Source: CBDBJL01 sp965206365
GTDB taxonomy: Bacteria > Pseudomonadota > Alphaproteobacteria > JABAAW01 > JAHZMA01
DNA length: 56,325 nucleotides
Assembly (NCBI GenBank): GCA_965206365.1
Contig: CBDBJL010000021.1
Span: 1 to 56,325, forward strand
Direction of reading: 5' to 3'
Shown here: positions 55,733 to 56,325 of the stretch, in pieces
Numbering within the stretch: position 1 is the stretch's first letter
Layout of the letters: every line of letters starts with the position of its first letter
Notes under the pieces: model-generated
What the model saw: the letters and a program-made list of their open reading frames with translations, nothing else
Databases searched by the model: none
What the model was told of the DNA's origin: nothing
Position numbers and translations under genes: made by a program

Positions 55733-56325
55733 TAAATAATGATTTCTAAAACTGCTTTTACGATAGCAAAATGAATAGTTTGAAATTATTTTGGGTTTTA
55801 AATTTATTTTTATCAGCTAGGGCAAGGGCGATCAAATATCGTAGGGTTCAATTTTTTAAGCAAACTTTTAAGATAATGTAACCCCAGATCCGCTGTGGTA
55901 TCTACGTTTTATAATTTTTTGGATGAATATTTGTCGATAAAAGCATCACAAAAAAAATTGCGATAAAACAGTGTTAAATTGATTTCGCAAGCCTCTGTGT
56001 AGCAGGTAATTTGATTTGAGTTTTTTGCAGTTTTGCCCTACCGCTATATTAAACTTCTCGCCAATGATCGCGAGTCATTTTGTGGAATTTTAACAAGATT
56101 GCCTGCCATAATTTGTTGAATCGATATCAGGGCCAATTCACGACGCCATAATGTTTGTGCTGCATTATCCCGCCTCACGAACTTGCATCTGCAAATCACC
56201 CCGATCGGCAACAAAAAACTGAGCCCCCTGCCCAATCTATCACCCCCGCGACAGAAGCAAGGGGTTTTGCTTTTAGAATATAGCAGCGCCAGCACCAATA
56301 AATCACTTCCAGGGATATATTTCAG
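55733..56325. other. Right-end stretch, possible 3' part of a broken minus-strand gene
   Basis: No gene that I can name. On the minus strand an open frame at 56044-56298 ends NLVKIPQNDSRSLARSLI, and its first half reads better in other frames (for example GVIDWAGGSVF, then VADRGDLQMQVREAG before DNAAQTLWRRE). This pattern suggests the C-terminal part of a gene that starts beyond the window and has one or two frameshifts. 55733-56040 shows nothing. Confidence 0.3.

Overview
The window looks like chromosome from an AT-rich, flagellated, chemotactic alphaproteobacterium. The sequence-based reasons are the FlaF/FlgL-type flagellar pair, the long L36 form (rpmJ), a carnitine dehydrogenase fused to a thioesterase, and gltD-gltB and argD-argF arranged as in that class. 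I cannot place it to genus.

Layout, left to right. 1-3.4 kb (minus strand): an amide/urea uptake locus (amidase, binding protein, UrtB-like permease) in which only the binding protein is intact. 3.8-6.6 kb: a frameshifted MmeI-type restriction-modification gene followed by G-rich hairpin repeats. 6.8-7.5 kb: an esterase. 7.8-15.2 kb: a GlxA/CdhR-type regulator divergent from a five-gene operon predicted to turn gamma-butyrobetaine and carnitine into glycine betaine plus acetoacetate. 15.3-17 kb: dgkA and small or decayed genes. 17.0-19.9 kb: a CueR-controlled copper locus with a textbook 19-bp-spacer promoter. 20-27.6 kb: a sensory block with a c-heme MCP and two sister MCPs, one of them in an operon with a diheme peroxidase and a cupredoxin. 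27.7 kb: an MttB-family methyltransferase. 30-34 kb: a Bcr/CflA-type MFS exporter with a strange N-terminal extension and a tandem-CHASE3 MCP. 34.4-36.6 kb: ankyrin gene and an unknown two-gene operon with a clear terminator. 37.1-39.9 kb: fdhD, an outer-membrane barrel, mobA and rpmJ. 40.1-43.2 kb: flgL-like, flaF and an unknown membrane protein. 43.3-53.0 kb: intact amino-acid biosynthesis (asd, argD, argF, gltD, gltB). 53.2 kb: tRNA-Gly(GCC). 53.3-56.3 kb: mostly non-coding or decayed DNA plus a repeat-rich TPR lipoprotein.

How the parts fit. The carnitine operon would yield glycine betaine, which MttB-type methyltransferases can demethylate. Copper and c-type heme recur from 17 to 26 kb: CueR, a His-rich membrane protein, two small cytochrome c/peroxidase proteins, a cupredoxin and a heme-MCP. 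This suggests envelope redox and metal handling tied to taxis. FdhD and MobA point to molybdenum-dependent formate dehydrogenase elsewhere in the genome.

The most striking global pattern is that nine genes are broken by thirteen single-base indels, nearly all in short homopolymers, while the carnitine operon, the MCPs and the whole 43-53 kb biosynthetic block are intact. Either this is early, slippage-driven decay of accessory genes, or the assembly has homopolymer errors. The uneven distribution favours decay but does not prove it.
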